The notes: generated from the letters alone by a model not told the origin. DNA of 64,000 nt from Pseudobacillus wudalianchiensis (GCF_001685015.1 NZ_MAYT01000012.1:165268-229267); one strand, 5' to 3'; numbered from the stretch's first letter, positions 1-13,958 are shown. A program made the numbers and translations.

Positions 1-162
<162 letters not shown>

Positions 163-185
163 AATATACCCAGTTCATTTAATGA

Positions 186-455
<270 letters not shown>

Positions 456-458
456 TTG

Positions 459-580
459 TAGAAAAGCGAAGCCGACTGCTTTGGAGCGACAAGCATAAGA
501 CGGGCTGGCGAAGCGGCGCTTTTCAGCCGCACAGCCAGATCGGCTTATGACCTCGAGCCCCAAGGAGGCGCAGCTGGACA
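459..580. repeat. Long imperfect palindromic element between atpE and atpF
   Basis: About 120 bp of GC-rich sequence that folds on itself. Outer pairing is CTTTGGAGC with GCCCCAAGG, then CATAAG with CTTATG, GGCTG with CAGCC, and a terminal GCGGC/GCCGC hairpin. It begins TAGAAAAGCG and ends in GCGCAGCTGGACA, the same end signatures as the three-copy element at 4344-4705, so the two look like members of one repeat superfamily. It has no coding signal. The presumed transcript would carry a large stem-loop between atpE and atpF. Similar elements are, from memory, widespread in Bacillaceae genomes; this was not verified here. Confidence 0.75.
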
Positions 581-595
581 AGAGTAAAATATTAA

Positions 596-1257
<662 letters not shown>

Positions 1258-1258
<1 letters not shown>

Positions 1259-1797
1259 TGAGTGATTCCGTAGTGGCAAAACGCTATGCGCTGGCTCTCT
1301 TCGACATTGCCAAAGAACATCAACAGCTTCAACAAATTGAGGAAGAGCTGCAAGTAGTAAAGGCCGTTTTTCAGGAAACGAAAGGATTACTTCCTTTACT
1401 TAAGTCTCCAAAGTTAACAATTGAAGAAAAGCAAGGGCTAGTTAAGACTGCTTTCTCAAATGCTTCAAGTTATGTAATTAACATTTTAATGCTTTTGATA
1501 GAACGTCACCGCGAGGAAGAGATTGTTGCGGTAGTTGATGCTTACGTAAGCTTGGCCAATGAAGAACAGGGCCTTGCTGAAGCAACAGTTGAATCTACTC
1601 GTTCTTTAACAGATGCAGAAATGAAGCAGATCTCGACTACATTTGCCAAGAAAGTCGGCAAGCAAGCATTGAAGATTACAAACATTGTAAATCCAGCATT
1701 GCTCGGCGGCTTAAAAGTACGCATCGGCAATCGTATTTTCGATGGCAGCCTACGCGGCAAACTAGATCGATTAGAAAAGCAATTAATAGCAAAATAA
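1258..1797 (+). CDS. atpH: ATP synthase F1 subunit delta
   Basis: A 179-residue protein, typical for the delta (OSCP-like) subunit that connects the peripheral stalk to the top of the alpha/beta hexamer. The N-terminal helical domain opens with VAKRYALALFDIA, and the C-terminal part has the family ending NPALLGGLKVRIGNRIFDGS (about 145-165). A GTG three bases upstream (1255) is also in frame, but the ATG at 1258 overlaps the atpF stop and is the better start. A short imperfect hairpin (GCGGGAAC with GTTCCGC, 1811-1838) lies between this gene and atpA. Confidence 0.95.
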
Positions 1798-1865
1798 GAA
1801 TGAAAGAAAAGCGGGAACATCTTCTTTATGCGTTCCGCTCGAATACAACTACTACAATTATATGA

Positions 1866-3386
<1,521 letters not shown>

Positions 3387-3470
3387 TTATCCAGATAGTA
3401 AAAAGCGGGAGTGGGTCAGACTGATCCTTCCCTCTTTCTAGGTAAATTTCTAACATAAAAAGGGTGGTGA

Positions 3471-4340
<870 letters not shown>

Positions 4341-4343
4341 TCT

Positions 4344-4705
4344 AGAAAAGCGGAAGGCGCTCGTTCAGTGCGATAGGGGGTTGGAGAGATTTCTGTTGGA
4401 GTCGTTCTTTGACTCCTGCAGAAATCTTGAAACCACCGTACGCACTAGCGCCTGCAGCTAGGCAAGAAAAGCGAAAGGCGCTTGTCAGCACGATAGCGGA
4501 TTGGAGCTCTCGACGAGAAGTCGTTTTTCAGACTTCGACAGAGAGAGCGAAATCAGCGTACGTGCTAGCGCCTGCAGCTAGACAAAGAAAAGCAGAAGTG
4601 GCCCGATTAGCCCGATAGGAGGTTGGAGGGCTCGACAAGGAGTCGTTCTTTGACTCCGACGGAGAGACCGAAACCGCCGTACGGGCTGGCCGCTGCAGCT
4701 AGACA
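4344..4705. repeat. Three tandem 121-bp palindromic repeats between atpG and atpD
   Basis: Copies begin at 4344, 4465 and 4586 (each AGAAAAGC), an exact 121-bp spacing. Each copy folds as one long hairpin whose ends pair. The stems differ between copies but stay paired: AGTGCG/CGCACT in copy 1, AGCACG/CGTGCT in copy 2, AGCCCG/CGGGCT in copy 3. The apical stem is GGAGTC/GACTCC in copies 1 and 3 and GAAGTC/GACTTC in copy 2. All end in CTGCAGCTAG followed by CA-rich bases. The compensatory changes argue for selection on structure, as RNA or as a cruciform. A 69-codon open frame across the array is a by-product of the repeats. Confidence 0.88.
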
Positions 4706-4742
4706 GCCTTAAATATAATGATAGAACAACATGATAGATTGA

Positions 4743-6185
<1,443 letters not shown>

Positions 6186-6204
6186 TAAGGGACCAGGGGG
6201 TTAA

Positions 6205-6615
<411 letters not shown>

Positions 6616-6621
6616 AAGAGA

Positions 6622-6648
6622 GAACCTTCCGGAAACGGGAGGTTTTTT
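6622..6648 (+). terminator. Terminator of the atp operon
   Basis: An AACCTTCC/GGGAGGTT stem (one G-U pair) with a 6-base loop, followed by a run of T residues. Confidence 0.85.
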
Positions 6649-6704
6649 CACTCAGTGATTCATGCATAGATTCTATCATTTTCGTAAACAGAGGAGGGAT
6701 ATTC

Positions 6705-6941
6705 ATGATGGCAAATTTTGGACAAGATGCATTGTTCAGTATTTTGTCACATCTTGTCTTTATCGGTTTATCTTTTTGGGCGCTGCAGGCTATTCGTTTA
6801 GATCAATTGTTAAAAGCTAACCGTATAGTCCAAGCACGCCTGTTATTCATACTGTTATCGATTGCGATCGGTTCAGCGGTCAGCAATTTCTTCCTTGATT
6901 ACTTCATGTGGTCCCGCCAATTGCCGCTTTTATTCCAATAA
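6705..6941 (+). CDS. ywzB: Small membrane protein of the DUF1146 (YwzB) family
   Basis: A 78-residue protein with two predicted transmembrane helices (about 12-30 and 45-65) separated by a basic loop containing RLDQLLKANR. Length, hydrophobic pattern and position directly after atpC and before ywmB match the DUF1146 family; its function is unknown. It has a strong GAGGAGGG site, and either of two consecutive ATG codons (6705 or 6708) could start it. It lies beyond the atp terminator, so it probably has its own promoter or read-through expression. Confidence 0.85.
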   Translation: MMANFGQDALFSILSHLVFIGLSFWALQAIRLDQLLKANRIVQARLLFILLSIAIGSAVSNFFLDYFMWSRQLPLLFQ

Positions 6942-7159
6942 AATTTTAAAATAGTTCTTCTTACATGCTTGTATTTTTTTCTATTTTGTATATTATTTCT
7001 TTAGGGAGATTTATATTTTCCTACTAAGGCTTTTGTATAAACACAAGTGAATATTTGAACAAGTTTACACTGTCGACAAAGCATGCAATTTGTCGTATTT
7101 TTCCCTGTTTATCTTTCCCCAGCCGGGTCACACTGGTGATAAGGGAGAGGATGATATCA

Positions 7160-7879
7160 ATGAATCTATTAAAAAATAGATATTATATGCTGTTAGGCTG
7201 TTTCATTGTATTATTGATGGGGAATAACACAAGTGCAGGTGGTGAAAGTGGTTCATTGCTGCTTTTAACGGATAGTGTGAAAAGTGTGGGGGGATCAATC
7301 GAGGAATGGACCTTACATACTCGCGAACGCTTAGAAGAAGAGCCGAACGAGGCAATGCATAGACTCCAGTCGGTTTTAACTGAATGGCAGGTTACATCTT
7401 CTAGTACGGTGAATGACAAGGGATATACTCTTGAATACGTACAAGGAACGGTTCACCAGAGGATACAAATTGTTTCTTCTGACACAGCCGGCGGTGTTGC
7501 CTATGTGCTTTACTCTGTGACGGCAACGGATGAAGAGGAAATTCGGAACTTCCTAGCGAAAGAGTTTCAATCTACATATTCACGAATTTTCCATAGAAAG
7601 CCACAGGTTTTTACTTGTATTAAAGGGAAGTTTGATGATAAACTTGAAGAAGTTTTGTCAAATCAACTTCATAAATTACTATCAAGCTGGAAAGCTGAAA
7701 AAAAAGAAGCGATTTCTGAAAAAAATTTCTATTCCTTATCTATTTATTCGGAGCGTTTTAGGAGCCATCTTCCGCTTTTGGAGGATGAAATGAATGTACA
7801 AGTTGGACTAAGAAAAAAACAGAGAGGCCCAGAGACAAATTTTGTTATAGGCACGCCTCTCATTACGATTGAATATTAA
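7160..7879 (+). CDS. ywmB: YwmB-like secreted protein (TATA-box-binding-like fold family)
   Basis: Encodes 239 residues when started at the ATG at 7160. The frame is open back to 7055, but GGGAGAGG at 7143-7150 is correctly spaced only for 7160. A hydrophobic N-terminus ([20 protein letters not shown]) suggests a signal peptide or membrane anchor. The rest is a polar domain assigned to YwmB by length and its position immediately upstream of murA. The family's structure resembles TATA-binding proteins, but a DNA role is not established and an extracytoplasmic location argues against one. Confidence 0.75.
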   Translation: MNLLKNRYYMLLGCFIVLLMGNNTSAGGESGSLLLLTDSVKSVGGSIEEWTLHTRERLEEEPNEAMHRLQSVLTEWQVTSSSTVNDKGYTLEYVQGTVHQRIQIVSSDTAGGVAYVLYSVTATDEEEIRNFLAKEFQSTYSRIFHRKPQVFTCIKGKFDDKLEEVLSNQLHKLLSSWKAEKKEAISEKNFYSLSIYSERFRSHLPLLEDEMNVQVGLRKKQRGPETNFVIGTPLITIEY

Positions 7880-7908
7880 TATATAAATTGGACGCGGAGG
7901 GGAAAAGT

Positions 7909-9222
7909 TTGGAAAAAATTATCGTCCGCGGCGGTCATAAACTAAGCGGAACTGTAAAAGTAGAAGGCGCGAAAAATTCAGTTCTGCCAGTCATCGCCGC
8001 TACATTATTAGCTAGTAAAGGAAAGAGTGTAATTCGGGATGTACCGACGCTCTCTGATGTATATACAATAAATGAAGTACTTCGCCATTTGAACTGCCAA
8101 GTGAAGTTTGAAAATAATACAGTAACTGTCGACGCATCCGAAGAGTTGTTCGTTGAGGCGCCATTTGAGTATGTACGTAAAATGCGGGCGTCTGTTCTTG
8201 TTATGGGTTCATTGCTTGCACGTACAGGAAAAGCAAGAGTAGCACTGCCAGGAGGATGTGCAATCGGTTCACGCCCAATCGACCAGCACTTAAAAGGATT
8301 CGAAGCAATGGGTGCTGTTGTACGGGTAGAAAATGGTTTTATTGAAGCAGAAGTAACAAAGCGCTTAAAGGGAGCTAAAATTTACCTTGATTTCCCAAGT
8401 GTAGGCGCGACTGAAAATATTATGATGGCCGCTGCTTTAGCTGAGGGTACGACGGTACTCGAAAATTCGGCAAAAGAACCGGAAATCGTTGATCTTGCTA
8501 ATTTAATTAACGCAATGGGCGGCAAAGTAGTTGGAGCTGGTACGGAAACTATTCGGATCGAAGGAGTAGAAGAGCTTCACGGAGCGGATCATACGATTAT
8601 CCCCGACCGCATCGAAGCGGGTACCTTTATGGTAGCTGCGGCTATTACGGGCGGTGACGTATTCGTTCAAGGAGCAGTTCCTGAGCATATGTCTTCTCTG
8701 ATTGCCAAGTTGAAGGAAATGGGCGTACAAATCACAGAAGAAGATAATGGCGTACGTGTTGTTGGACCAGAAAAGCTAAAGGCTGTTGACATTAAAACAA
8801 TGCCTCATCCTGGATTCCCAACAGATATGCAGTCACAAATGATGGCTCTTTTGTTAAAAGCAGAAGGCACAAGCATGATTACGGAAACTGTATTTGAAAA
8901 TCGTTTCATGCATGTTGAAGAGTTCCGCCGTATGAACGTCAACATTAAAATTGAAGGCCGCTCTGTGATCATGAACGGACCGGCCGATATTCAAGGCGCT
9001 GAAGTAGCAGCAACCGACTTACGTGCAGCGGCTGCTTTAATCCTTGCTGGTTTAGTCGGAGAGGGCTATACACGTGTAACAGAATTAAAGCACCTTGATC
9101 GCGGCTACGTGAACTTTCATGGAAAACTAGCGTCCCTTGGCGCAGATATTATCCGTGTGAAAGAGGAAGCCGAAGTATCAGAAGCTTCTTCCGAAAAAAT
9201 GATTACAGATATTAATGCTTAA
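7909..9222 (+). CDS. murA: UDP-N-acetylglucosamine 1-carboxyvinyltransferase
   Basis: Encodes 437 residues from a TTG at 7909, preceded by GGAGGGG; the predicted start EKIIVRGG aligns with B. subtilis MurAA (436 aa). It catalyses the first committed step of peptidoglycan synthesis, transfer of enolpyruvate from PEP to UDP-GlcNAc. The catalytic Cys is in [11 protein letters not shown] and the PEP/UDP-sugar binding segments ([24 protein letters not shown]) are intact. It is 29 bp downstream of ywmB, consistent with co-transcription, and is followed by its own terminator. Confidence 0.97.
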   Translation: MEKIIVRGGHKLSGTVKVEGAKNSVLPVIAATLLASKGKSVIRDVPTLSDVYTINEVLRHLNCQVKFENNTVTVDASEELFVEAPFEYVRKMRASVLVMGSLLARTGKARVALPGGCAIGSRPIDQHLKGFEAMGAVVRVENGFIEAEVTKRLKGAKIYLDFPSVGATENIMMAAALAEGTTVLENSAKEPEIVDLANLINAMGGKVVGAGTETIRIEGVEELHGADHTIIPDRIEAGTFMVAAAITGGDVFVQGAVPEHMSSLIAKLKEMGVQITEEDNGVRVVGPEKLKAVDIKTMPHPGFPTDMQSQMMALLLKAEGTSMITETVFENRFMHVEEFRRMNVNIKIEGRSVIMNGPADIQGAEVAATDLRAAAALILAGLVGEGYTRVTELKHLDRGYVNFHGKLASLGADIIRVKEEAEVSEASSEKMITDINA

Positions 9223-9229
9223 TATAAAA

Positions 9230-9263
9230 AAGCTGTTCTGCTACGAAGCGGAACAGCTTTTTT
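9230..9263 (+). terminator. Terminator after murA
   Basis: The AAAGCTGTTC/GAACAGCTTT stem with a short loop is followed by TTTTTATT, 8 bp after the murA stop. Confidence 0.9.
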
Positions 9264-9418
9264 ATTGTTAACGTAAAGAAAAGCGTTAGAATGATAAACA
9301 ACGGGGCGTGAGCGTGAAGAAATCCACTGGGACGATGAACAAGGGGCTATAAACGTGCATAGCCATCCAATATCGTCAACAAGTCAGCCAGCTTAAAATG
9401 CGGCTATTTTAAAAAAAG

Positions 9419-9448
9419 TCATATCCTTATAAAGTGGGCCATATTGTT
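9419..9448 (+). promoter_or_regulatory. Candidate sigma-E promoter of spoIID
   Basis: A TCATATC element followed, 16 bases after its ATA, by CATATTGTT resembles the mother-cell sigma-E pattern (ATA, about 16-17 bp, CATACANT). It lies about 55 bp upstream of the spoIID start. In B. subtilis spoIID is sigma-E dependent. The remaining 9264-9418 stretch shows no coding signal. Confidence 0.5.
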
Positions 9449-9500
9449 AAATGTGGGCAGTAATTTTAGGCTCAATCTATTAAATGGAGGCCTCTTTTGG

Positions 9501-10511
9501 ATGAAAAAACGACATACTATTTCTGCTCTACTTGCTGGACTCATCGCAGTTGCCATTATTATTCCTTCACTGCTCGTTAGCTTATTTTCATCAGAAGAAG
9601 AGGAAGGGACATTAAAGACCCAAAAAAACGTACCTGATTCTGCTGTGCAGGAGCCTGCTGTAGAAGTAGCTGTTTTCCGCTCTGCGACGAAGCAGACAGA
9701 AACGTTTCCGCTTGAAGAGTATGTAGCTGGGGTCGTAGCGGCGGAAATGCCGGCTGAATTTGAAAAGGAAGCATTAAAAGCTCAAGCTTTAACAGCCAGA
9801 ACATTCATTGTGAAGCAATTGATCAGCGGCAGTAAAGTAAATGGCCAAGCTAACGTTACTGACACGGTCAACCACCAAGTTTTTAAAACAAAGGAAGAAT
9901 TGAAGAAAATTTGGGGCAGCGATTTTAAATGGAAATCGCAAAAAATTGATGAAGCCGTACAGGAAACAGCTGGGCAAATCATCACATATGACGGCACCCC
10001 GATCACCGCTTCCTTTTTCTCAACGAGCAATGGATACACAGAGAATTCAGAGGAGTATTGGAACGAGGCGCTTCCTTATTTAAAGAGTGTGACAAGCCCT
10101 TGGGATGAGTCTTCTCCTAAATATAGTTCTAAAAAAATTATGCCCCTCACTGAGTTTGAGAGAAAGCTTGGGATATCTGTGAAAGGGAAGGCAGAAGCGG
10201 GCACCATTACAGCACGAACAGCAGGCAAGCGCATTGCTTCCGTAAAAATTGGCGGAAAAGAGTTTTCGGGAAGGGAAGTACGGGAAAAACTAGGTCTCGC
10301 CTCGTCTGATTTCAACTGGGTACTCAAATCCGGCAACGTCATTATTACGACAAAAGGCTACGGCCACGGGGTTGGAATGAGCCAATACGGAGCTAACGGC
10401 ATGGCTAAGGAAGGAAAGACGCATCAACAAATCATCGCTCATTATTATCAGCAGACGAAAATAGAGGAAGCTGAACACTTTTTGAAAGGCAGGGTGACAG
10501 CCAAAAAATAA
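9501..10511 (+). CDS. spoIID: Stage II sporulation protein D, peptidoglycan lytic enzyme
   Basis: Encodes 336 residues from the ATG at 9501, with AAATGGAGG 11 bp upstream. The open frame extends 19 codons further upstream but without a ribosome site. It has an N-terminal signal anchor (about 7-28) and the SpoIID domain with EEYVAGVVAAEMPAEF (catalytic Glu region), ALKAQALTARTF and the C-terminal GYGHGVGMSQYGA motif. In sporulation it cleaves glycan strands with SpoIIM and SpoIIP so that the mother cell can engulf the forespore. Its length is close to the B. subtilis protein. Confidence 0.96.
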   Translation: MKKRHTISALLAGLIAVAIIIPSLLVSLFSSEEEEGTLKTQKNVPDSAVQEPAVEVAVFRSATKQTETFPLEEYVAGVVAAEMPAEFEKEALKAQALTARTFIVKQLISGSKVNGQANVTDTVNHQVFKTKEELKKIWGSDFKWKSQKIDEAVQETAGQIITYDGTPITASFFSTSNGYTENSEEYWNEALPYLKSVTSPWDESSPKYSSKKIMPLTEFERKLGISVKGKAEAGTITARTAGKRIASVKIGGKEFSGREVREKLGLASSDFNWVLKSGNVIITTKGYGHGVGMSQYGANGMAKEGKTHQQIIAHYYQQTKIEEAEHFLKGRVTAKK

Positions 10512-10537
10512 CTCCTTGCCGTTTGCTGCAAGGAGTT
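10504..10537 (-). terminator. Terminator shared by spoIID and ywnJ
   Basis: The stem AACTCCTTG/CAAGGAGTT lies between the convergent genes and overlaps the last codon of the minus-strand gene. The T-run is on the minus-strand side, so it terminates that strand best. Confidence 0.7.
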
Positions 10538-10970
10538 AAGAGCTTGTCCAGTGGGTGAATTTATTCATGAGGCGGCTGATCAAACTGTTCGGCCGCTGAA
10601 AATAGGTAAATTGAACAATAAGAAAGCAAACGAGTACCCCTGTTATATCTTTAACCGCATCAATGACGGTAGCGGAACGAAATGGAACAAATGCCTGGTG
10701 AATCTCATCAATTAATCCGTAAAAACAGGCAATTAGGGCGGCAGCCACATGGACAGCATTTGTAAAGCGGCCATGGGCTAGAAAAGCATTTACAATCAAA
10801 CTATATAAAATGGCAAATTCAATTAAATGTAAAGATTCTTTAAAAAAGCGGTCTGCTTCGCTTTGAGGAAGTTCAATAATCACATTATCCGGCATACTGG
10901 ACATAATCCATACTGCGATCATATAGAGGAACGGTGCAATGGTGGACAAGCCCTTTGCCAATTTTTTCAA
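10536..10970 (-). CDS. ywnJ: VanZ-family membrane protein
   Basis: A 144-residue protein with about four transmembrane helices. VanZ-type features are SSMPDN near the first helix, a conserved His-Glu in ESLHLIEFAILY, and YGLIDEIHQAFVPFRSATVIDAVKDITG, which is the family's strongest motif (DEIHQ.F.P.R...D...D..G). VanZ proteins are known for low-level teicoplanin resistance, but most family members, including YwnJ, have no defined role. Its position between spoIID and spoIIQ matches B. subtilis ywnJ. The gene is transcribed against both neighbours. Confidence 0.85.
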   Translation of the reverse strand: MKKLAKGLSTIAPFLYMIAVWIMSSMPDNVIIELPQSEADRFFKESLHLIEFAILYSLIVNAFLAHGRFTNAVHVAAALIACFYGLIDEIHQAFVPFRSATVIDAVKDITGVLVCFLIVQFTYFQRPNSLISRLMNKFTHWTSS

Positions 10971-11144
10971 TCCTATACACCACCTTAAATAAAATAAGAT
11001 TTAACCCATTCTAACATGATTTTCGACCTACTCATTTTTTGTTTTGTGGCATATTTATAACGATTTTTCCAGAAACGAAAAATTTTCCAAATGGAGGTAT
11101 AGATTCATTGGAAAGTGTTCACACTGATTGCTGAGGTGATGAAC

Positions 11145-11993
11145 ATGAGAGAGGGAGAAAAGAAAAATACTTCTCAAAAAATGAAGAAAATCTTTAAAAA
11201 TCGCTGGGTGTTCCCTGCTATTTACTTAATGAGTGCCGCTATTTTAATTTCAGGCATTATCTGGTACCAACTAGCAGGCCCGGAGAAAGAGCAAGTGAAA
11301 GGTCCAAAAGAAAGTGCAGTAGACAAAGGATTGTTTGATCAGCCAGCAGAAGAAGTTAACTCATCCGTAGAACAAATGGCGCTGCCTTTGAAGGATGAAG
11401 ACAAAGCAGTGATCAAAACGAACTTTTACGATGAAAAGGCCTCTGAAAAACAACAAGAAGCAGCTCTCGTAGTCTATAATAATACGTACCATCCAAACAC
11501 AGGAATTGATTATGCAGCAAAAGACGGCAAACCGTTTGATGTGACGGCCGCTTTAAGCGGCAAGGTAGTCAAGGTCCAAGAGAACGATGCTTTACTTGGC
11601 AACGTCATTGTCATTGAGCATGCGGATGGCTTTGTAACAAACTACCAATCAGTTAAAGATATTAAAGTAGCAGAAGGCGACCAAGTTTCTCAAGGAGACG
11701 TTATTGCTAAAGCCGGCAAAAGTCTTTTCAACGAAAAAGCAGGCACTCATCTTCACTTTGAAGTACGTAAAGATAACGTAGCGATTAATCCGCTTGAATG
11801 CTTTGATAAAACGGTAGCAGCGATTGAAGAATCGATTAAGCCGGTACAAGCAGAGGAATCAACAGATCAGGTGACAGAAGAGTCCACTGATAAAGCGAAA
11901 GAAGAGACGACTGAACAAACAGAAGAAAGTTCACCTGATGAAGAGCAAGATAGCAGCACAATTGAAAATAAAGAGGATAACAGTAACTCATAA
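11145..11993 (+). CDS. spoIIQ: Stage II sporulation protein Q
   Basis: Encodes 282 residues from the ATG at 11145 (GAGGTGA at 11133); B. subtilis SpoIIQ has 283. A short cytoplasmic tail and one membrane helix (about 21-41) precede a LytM/M23-like domain (about 115-225) and an acidic Ser/Thr/Glu tail. In the forespore membrane SpoIIQ pairs with SpoIIIAH across the intermembrane space to form the feeding channel. The second M23 motif is kept (GTHLHFEV), but where active enzymes have HxGxD this protein has NTGID, so the first zinc-ligand His is replaced by Asn. It is therefore probably non-catalytic. Confidence 0.95.
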   Translation: MREGEKKNTSQKMKKIFKNRWVFPAIYLMSAAILISGIIWYQLAGPEKEQVKGPKESAVDKGLFDQPAEEVNSSVEQMALPLKDEDKAVIKTNFYDEKASEKQQEAALVVYNNTYHPNTGIDYAAKDGKPFDVTAALSGKVVKVQENDALLGNVIVIEHADGFVTNYQSVKDIKVAEGDQVSQGDVIAKAGKSLFNEKAGTHLHFEVRKDNVAINPLECFDKTVAAIEESIKPVQAEESTDQVTEESTDKAKEETTEQTEESSPDEEQDSSTIENKEDNSNS

Positions 11994-12022
11994 TAGCCTG
12001 ATCGTATATAAACTAGGTATTG

Positions 12023-12048
12023 GCAGCTCATCATGGGCTGCTTTTTTG
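12023..12048 (+). terminator. Terminator after spoIIQ
   Basis: A 7-bp stem (GCAGCTC/GGGCTGC) with a 5-base loop is followed by TTTTTT. Confidence 0.85.
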
Positions 12049-12130
12049 TGCACTTCTTTTGAGTGGAAAGCACCTTCTAATCGACTAGCATTTGAGAAAC
12101 ATTTCCCGTTTATTTATTTCCCAATCCTGT

Positions 12131-12159
12131 ACATATTTTCCTCACCTCGCCAATATAGT
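12131..12159 (+). promoter_or_regulatory. Candidate sigma-E promoter upstream of spoIIID
   Basis: ACATATT and AATATAGT are separated by the spacing expected for sigma-E. The element lies about 220 bp upstream of the spoIIID start, leaving a long leader. The -10 match is imperfect. Confidence 0.35.
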
Positions 12160-12381
12160 AATAATAAAACCTGTATAAAGAAAAAGGGATGGTTTGAGGT
12201 GAGGAGTCGTTAGACGAACAAATACCTGATGATAACAAGAGCAGTCTAGTTGCGGAAGAAAAGAAAGTGAGAGCTTTCTTTCCGTGTGCAGGCGCTGTTG
12301 CATGCGGATTTATATTATTTCATTCAAGCGAAAGCGAGTCTCATTTCACACGTCTCACATCCAATGAAGGAGGCGAGCGGT

Positions 12382-12663
12382 GTGCACGATTACATCAAAG
12401 AGAGGACGATCAGGATTGGCAAGTATATCGTGGAGACAAGGAAAACCGTGCGGGTGATTGCAAAAGAATTTGGCGTATCAAAAAGTACGGTTCATAAAGA
12501 TCTGACGGAGCGGCTGCCGGAAGTGAATCCAGATCTTGCCCAGCAGGTAAAAGAAATCCTCGATTATCATAAGTCTATTCGACATCTGCGTGGAGGGGAA
12601 GCGACGAAGAAAAAATATTCAGATGCTTTAAAGAAGGCAAGCGGTTCAGGGGCTGAAGTCTGA
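12382..12663 (+). CDS. spoIIID: Stage III sporulation transcriptional regulator SpoIIID
   Basis: Encodes 93 residues from a GTG at 12382, eight bases after AAGGAGG; this is exactly the B. subtilis length and begins VHDYIKERTIRIG. The helix-turn-helix VRVIAKEFGVSKSTVHKDL (about 24-42) is intact, and a basic C-terminal helix follows, which contacts the minor groove in the known structure. SpoIIID tunes the sigma-E regulon in the mother cell. The open frame extends upstream to 12286, but that part overlaps a leader and has no family match. Confidence 0.97.
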   Translation: MHDYIKERTIRIGKYIVETRKTVRVIAKEFGVSKSTVHKDLTERLPEVNPDLAQQVKEILDYHKSIRHLRGGEATKKKYSDALKKASGSGAEV

Positions 12664-12684
12664 TTAATTTCAAAAATAAAAAGG

Positions 12685-12715
12685 AAATCTGCCTCATGGG
12701 GGCGGATTTTTTTGT
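12685..12715 (+). terminator. Terminator after spoIIID
   Basis: The 9-bp stem AAATCTGCC/GGCGGATTT (one G-U pair) is followed by TTTTT. Confidence 0.88.
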
Positions 12716-12765
12716 GTGTAAAGCAGGAAGAAAGTTTACAAATAATCCGGCTTTTTTATGTCAAA

Positions 12766-12776
12766 TATGCTAAAAT
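12766..12776 (+). promoter_or_regulatory. Possible extended -10 promoter of mbl
   Basis: TATGCTAAAAT contains a TGN extension next to a TAAAAT -10, about 95 bp before the mbl start. No convincing -35 is visible. Confidence 0.35.
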
Positions 12777-12869
12777 AAAAAATTGGGAACTCTTCCTGTT
12801 TCATACGTAAATAGATATAAAAAGATGGAAATAAATAAAAATACATACTAAAAAAGGGGGGCTGCTCTA

Positions 12870-13871
12870 ATGATTTCAAAAGACATTGGAATTGATTTGG
12901 GGACGGCAAATGTATTGATTCATGTGAAAGGTCAAGGAATTGTATTAAATGAACCATCTGTTGTAGCCATTGATAAAAACACAAATAAGGTTCTGGCAGT
13001 TGGTGAAGAGGCTCATCGTATGGTTGGGAGAACGCCGGGGAACATCGTGGCTATCCGCCCGCTAAAAGATGGAGTGATCGCTGACTTTGATGTAACAGAG
13101 TCGATGTTAAAGCATTTTATGAACAAGCTGAATTTGAAAGGCTTGCTGTCGAAGCCGCGTATCTTGATTTGCTGTCCGACTAACATTACAAGTGTTGAGC
13201 AAAAAGCTATCCGTGAAGCGGCAGAAAAAAGCGGTGGAAAAACAGTGTATTTAGAAGAAGAACCAAAAGTGGCAGCGATCGGCGCAGGCATGGATATTTT
13301 CGAGCCGAGCGGCAATATGGTCGTCGATATTGGCGGGGGAACAACAGATGTTGCTGTTCTTTCCATGGGTTCAATCGTTACGGCTGCTTCTATTAAAATG
13401 GCCGGCGATAATTTTAATAATGAGATTTTGAATTACATTAAGAAAGAATATAAATTGCTGATCGGGGAGCGCACAGCGGAAGGTATTAAGATTACAATCG
13501 GCAGCGTGTACCCAGGAAGCAGAAACGAAGAAATGGAAATTCGCGGACGTGACATGGTTTCCGGTCTTCCACGTCTGTTAACGGTAAACTCTGAAGAGAT
13601 TGAAAGAGCACTGAGAGAATCGATTGCCGTTATCGTGAAAGCAGCGAAAGATGTACTTGAGAAAACACCGCCTGAGTTATCAGCTGATATCATTGATCGC
13701 GGTGTAATCTTAACTGGAGGCGGCGCTTTGCTTCACGGCATTGATCAGCTATTGGCTGAAGAATTAAAGGTACCTGTATTCATTGCTGAAAATCCCATGG
13801 ACAGCGTAGCAATAGGAACAGGTATTATGCTTGACAACATTGATAAATTATCAAAAGCAAAGTTAGCATAA
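12870..13871 (+). CDS. mbl: MreB-like cell-shape protein Mbl
   Basis: Encodes 333 residues, identical in length to B. subtilis Mbl. The actin-fold phosphate loops are present: DIGIDLGTANVLIHVKG (residues 4-20), VVDIGGGTTDVAVLS and the ADIIDRGVILTGGGALLHG adenosine motif. Mbl filaments move along the inner membrane and direct sidewall peptidoglycan synthesis. Synteny (spoIIID-mbl-flhO-flhP) separates it from the mreB and mreBH paralogues. The ATG follows a strong AAGGGGGG site. Confidence 0.96.
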   Translation: MISKDIGIDLGTANVLIHVKGQGIVLNEPSVVAIDKNTNKVLAVGEEAHRMVGRTPGNIVAIRPLKDGVIADFDVTESMLKHFMNKLNLKGLLSKPRILICCPTNITSVEQKAIREAAEKSGGKTVYLEEEPKVAAIGAGMDIFEPSGNMVVDIGGGTTDVAVLSMGSIVTAASIKMAGDNFNNEILNYIKKEYKLLIGERTAEGIKITIGSVYPGSRNEEMEIRGRDMVSGLPRLLTVNSEEIERALRESIAVIVKAAKDVLEKTPPELSADIIDRGVILTGGGALLHGIDQLLAEELKVPVFIAENPMDSVAIGTGIMLDNIDKLSKAKLA

Positions 13872-13901
13872 ACGAGATGAAGGGCTCATCTCGTTTTTTT
13901 T
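13872..13901 (+). terminator. Terminator after mbl
   Basis: A perfect ACGAGATGA/TCATCTCGT stem with a 5-base loop is followed by a run of T residues, adjoining the mbl stop. Confidence 0.92.
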
Positions 13902-13931
13902 AAACTTTTGTTGAAATTAGCTTTCTTTTAT

Positions 13932-13958
13932 TAACTTTTTCTAGTTTTTGGCCGATGA
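13932..13958 (+). promoter_or_regulatory. Sigma-D (flagellar) promoter of flhO-flhP
   Basis: TAAC, 15 bp, then GCCGATGA closely matches the sigma-D consensus TAAA-N15-GCCGATAT. It lies about 107 bp upstream of flhO. In B. subtilis flhO-flhP is sigma-D dependent. An extended -10 for sigma-A (TGATATAAT, 13966-13974) immediately follows and could act in parallel. Confidence 0.7.

Noticed and set aside
4409..4618. 69-aa ORF between atpG and atpD
   Set aside because: It is translation of the palindromic repeats (repeated APAARQ pattern) without a ribosome site.
11049..11080. Sigma-F promoter of spoIIQ
   Set aside because: GCATA fits the -35 of sigma-F, but no acceptable -10 follows at the right spacing, although regulation by sigma-F is expected from B. 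subtilis.
12267..12497. 76-aa ORF overlapping the spoIIID start
   Set aside because: It runs out of frame into the well-conserved spoIIID coding sequence and has no family features; an upstream leader peptide cannot be excluded.
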